Shown: positions 60,990 to 64,000 of the stretch, in pieces | Layout: each line of letters starts with the position of its first letter | Numbering within the stretch: the first letter of the stretch is position 1 | Assembly: GCA_005408345.1 (NCBI GenBank) | Contig: SEMN01000170.1 | Location: forward strand, 186,001-250,000 | DNA length: 64,000 nucleotides | Reading direction: 5' to 3' | DNA from: Macquaria australasica | Taxonomy: Eukaryota > Chordata > Actinopteri > Centrarchiformes > Percichthyidae | Position numbers and translations under genes: made by a program | The notes under the pieces: model-generated | Database searches by the model: none | Seen by the model: the letters and a program-made list of their open reading frames with translations, nothing else | What the model was told of the DNA's origin: nothing

Positions 60990-61784
60990 TTAAAGGTTGG
61001 GTAGGCAGTTTTCTTTTGGCGACATTGGGCAAAAATGCCATATTAACTGTGCAGCATATTGTAATTCAATACTACTTCAGCCCCCCCTCTTGGCTCTGTT
61101 TTCAGGCTTCAGAAAATCTATCCCGTGACGGTAGACTTTAGCCAATCACAAGTTATTTCAGAGAGATGGTGCGTTCGTATTGGCTAAGCTACAAGAGCAG
61201 ATGTGCGTGCACGTCCCTTCAGGCGGTGAAAGCCTGATTGAATGGTGGAAAATCCTGCCGAAAATCCTGAAACTTGTGATAAATTTCCAACACCTCCTTT
61301 GCCTACAGCGGTGTATAGTACAAAACAACACGTTCCGGCTCCACACGGAGCTTCAGGCTCATTACCTTCAATGCCTTGGCACTCGAAATGACAAGTGGCA
61401 AAGAGGCATGATGACAAACAGTGGGGAATAACTTTTGACGGGGGACAGTGGCGTGTGTGCGATGTACTAGCCTCTTATCCCGCTGTTGGATGGCGTTGCA
61501 GCTGCCTCTGAAGCCTGGGGCGCTCTGTTCTGCGGCCGCGAAGCGCTGGAGGGGCGACTTTGAGAAAACAAGTCGCGGCAGGAGGGACCGCGGTCTTGGT
61601 GAGTCTCACGCCGTGGAGAGCGAGCCCTACGAGGGATACGGTTTCGCAGGGGAACCGGCTCCTTCTGCTGCCGGTCAAAGTTGTGGGTTTGGTGGGCGGG
61701 GCTTAGCGGAGTCATACGAGGCAGCAGAGAGAGAGGTGGAAGGTTTTGCATAGGTTGCACAGATTTTGCCTACCCCAGCTTTAA
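60990..61784. mobile_element. MITE-like non-autonomous DNA transposon with terminal inverted repeats
   Basis: The left end TTAAAGGTTGGGTAGGCAGT at 60990 is the inverted complement of the right end TTTGCCTACCCCAGCTTTAA ending at 61784, with about 17 of 20 positions matching. Length is about 795 bp. Flanks read TTTCC before and TTTCCT after, so a short target duplication is possible but unclear. The TTAA at both ends could also be the target site. The interior is GC-rich around 61480-61720. No transposase is visible. Confidence 0.7.
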
Positions 61785-64000
61785 TTTCCTTTTTTTTTTT
61801 ACAAAAACAATATAAAACTACGTTATTCTCCTTCTCTTGCTTCACTTGCTTTATATTTTTATCTTTTTGTTTCTTCTAAGCTTAAATGCAAGGTCAGGAT
61901 CTTCCACCTTTTTGAGCTTTTCCATACTTTCCTGTATGCAAGATGTGGCAAGCTGGTTGCTATGACAGATTAGAAAAGCAGCTGTGTAACATTTAGCAGG
62001 AAGAGGGAGTTAGACTTGAATGTCCTGTGTCAAAGGTCACTACTTTATAACTTCACGGCTGGTCTGCTGTTGTACTTTTCAAGTTCTGTCATCAACAATT
62101 TGTTCTTTTTGTTTTTTTCTATCTTTTCTATAGTTATTCCTCATTTTCCCCATCTGCAGCAGAGCACCGCTTCGTGCAGTGCTGGATGTTTCAGTATAGC
62201 ATAGTAATGGAAAAAGCTCTCAGTGGAATGTTTAGACAGATGGAAAAACTCGCCTGTTTTGTCATCTTGTTTTGACTTATGGTTACTTGGTGTATCTTTT
62301 CTGAGTGGTGTTGACTTAAAAAGGAAACTGTGTTGAAGAAACTGTATATGCCTACTCAACCGGTTGTTTATTTAACTCTTTAAAGATGGCAAAGTAATAC
62401 TTTGGCATGGAGTGCAGAATATGCTGTTTAGTTTTAGCCAATCAGAAGTATGCTACAGCTCCTGCAGCTGACTGTCTGTCAGGAACTGCATTGACAGAGA
62501 CAGGAAATTATTTCCACATCTTATAAACAGTCGCATCCTGGGATGAATAATGTGGCAAAATCAACTTATCACATCTGAAACTCATCACTGCACTGTGCTG
62601 TAAGCAAAAGATATCTAAATTTTGCATGTGGATGTATTTGCGTATACTTTGTTTGAATTCATCATATGATTTCTATAGTTCAAAGCATCTTGTGAGATTG
62701 GTCATGGATAAAGTTAGTAAAGGTTAGCGTGAGGTGAGTCGGATATATAAATGTTAGGATTTCACACTGCTCCTGTGTGTGGTTTCAAACACGTCTGGGT
62801 GGCTATTTTGGCCTGATGGATAAAAGATCCATGACTCTTGACATTCCTCTGCCCCATGACGCCGCTCTTACCAGCTGTTCCCATGTTGACAACATGTGTT
62901 GTTTTGACTTCTGTCTTTGAAACCTCCCTGCAAAACAAGGCGACCATGAACAGAAAAGCATGCCAGAAGGTTCTGTGACCTTTTATCTTCCTCCCTCTTG
63001 TCTTGTCTTGTTCTTTCTGTGATTTGCAGTTTAATCTATGCACCAGAGAACATGTTGATATGGATGAAGCTGTAACAAAAGACGTGACGCTATCTTAAAG
63101 TGCATTCAGTTCCCAACTATTACTACTTGCTCCTTGCTTGAATTGGTGTGCAGATAAATTGAGATTTTGCATGAGCATGGTTGACCATATAGAGCAGTTC
63201 CCTATGGTTGAAGATTCTGCATCTAACAACCTTGACAATGCGTAGCCCAGGGTATAATTCTGTACTCCCTTCACAGCCTACTCTTGCAAGTTTGTTCTTG
63301 CTCCAGGTCAACACAGAGCTCCTTTGAAGAGTCTATGTAACTACAGTTACCATATGCTTGGTATTACCATCCTCTTGCATTGCAAATCTGCTGCAATGTG
63401 ACTGGAATTCGACCTTGGCTCTCACATTTTAAGATATGGTCTCACTTAGAACCACTAAATATAGGCAACATATAACAAAAAAAACTCTCATTTGGGGTCT
63501 AAATTGCCTTTTAGCCGCCTTTACTCTATACTTAATAATGCGTCACATCTTCTAAACTTTTATGGTATGTTACTAACTTGGCTGTAGTCCTATTAACAGA
63601 TTTTGTTGTATAATACAAGTTGTTTCATTATTTTGCATGACATCAGCATAGTAGTTAAGAAACAAGCAGAAATTTAGGAATAAACCAGCATCTCAAACAA
63701 TAATGTTAAACACAGATATCTTTATCACTGATCTGGCTAAATCTGACATTTGGAAAAACTCACATTATGATGTTTATGAGTTTTTTTTATTATTATTTCT
63801 AAGCCCCAACATAAACCATTGTTTTCAAAATACTCAATTCTGCTTTAATCACCAAACAAGAAGAATTGTATAGCATAATTATAGTTTGCACAGTAATAAA
63901 TGTTTTCATGCAGTGCTTGAGGCCGTAGTGATCATTTGATCAAATAAATGCACATTTACACACAAAGTAGTTTTGATCTTTGGTGGAATGTACTGTCTCT
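61785..64000. other. Non-coding 3' end of window
   Basis: No exon, RNA gene or clear repeat recognised. T-rich at 61790-61870, otherwise AT-rich. Confidence 0.65.

Noticed and set aside
61448..61753. 101-codon ORF in a GC-rich segment
   Set aside because: It lies inside a TIR-bounded repeat, and open frames are common in GC-rich DNA. No domain is recognised, so it is not called as a gene.
1..64000. CRISPR arrays, operons, phage or bacterial genes
   Set aside because: No spaced direct repeats, ribosome-binding-site/ORF organisation or compact coding. All features are those of a vertebrate intron-rich locus.

Overview
This window is vertebrate nuclear DNA, most likely from a teleost and probably a percomorph. 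The signs are long introns with GT/AG borders, many (GT/CA)n microsatellites, and interspersed repeats of kinds common in fish. No bacterial, viral or organellar gene organisation is visible. The species call is inference; the gene call rests on translated exons.

One gene dominates. It is a secreted metalloprotease of the ADAMTS9/20 (GON-ADAMTS) group on the + strand, best called adamts20. I assembled 26 coding exons from 711 to 53933. They splice in one open frame of 3,825 nt (1,275 codons) with consistent phases. In order they encode part of the prodomain, a furin site, the zinc-metalloprotease catalytic domain, a disintegrin-like module, the first thrombospondin type 1 repeat (TSR1), a cysteine-rich domain, a spacer, TSR2 to TSR10 and the first residues of TSR11. 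The gene is incomplete at both ends. The signal peptide and early prodomain must lie upstream. TSR11 onward and the C-terminal GON domain are not found in the remaining 10 kb.

Layout: 1-710 is non-coding. 711-879 is a prodomain exon, followed by a 10.5 kb intron. 11360-23860 holds the rest of the prodomain, the protease and the disintegrin-like exons. A 9.4 kb repeat-bearing intron follows. 33247-35548 holds TSR1 and the Cys-rich exons. 39477-42555 holds the spacer and the start of TSR2. 43323-53933 is a train of TSR exons. From 44190 on these are all phase 0-0, and nearly every one starts with the first Cys codon of its repeat core. 53934-64000 has no recognisable exon. It contains a 3'UTR-like stretch, AT-rich sequence and a MITE-like element with terminal inverted repeats.

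The gene product is expected to be a secreted matrix protease. ADAMTS20 is known in mouse as the belted gene (melanoblast survival) and works with ADAMTS9 on versican. The most notable non-genic signals are a near-perfect 35-bp foldback at 3073-3150, a nested pair of inverted copies of one repeat family in the 9.4 kb intron with a further copy near 47 kb, a splice acceptor whose pyrimidine tract is replaced by a (GT)n repeat, and an in-frame stop six bases past the last recognised exon. I found no evidence of a wholly new biological system.
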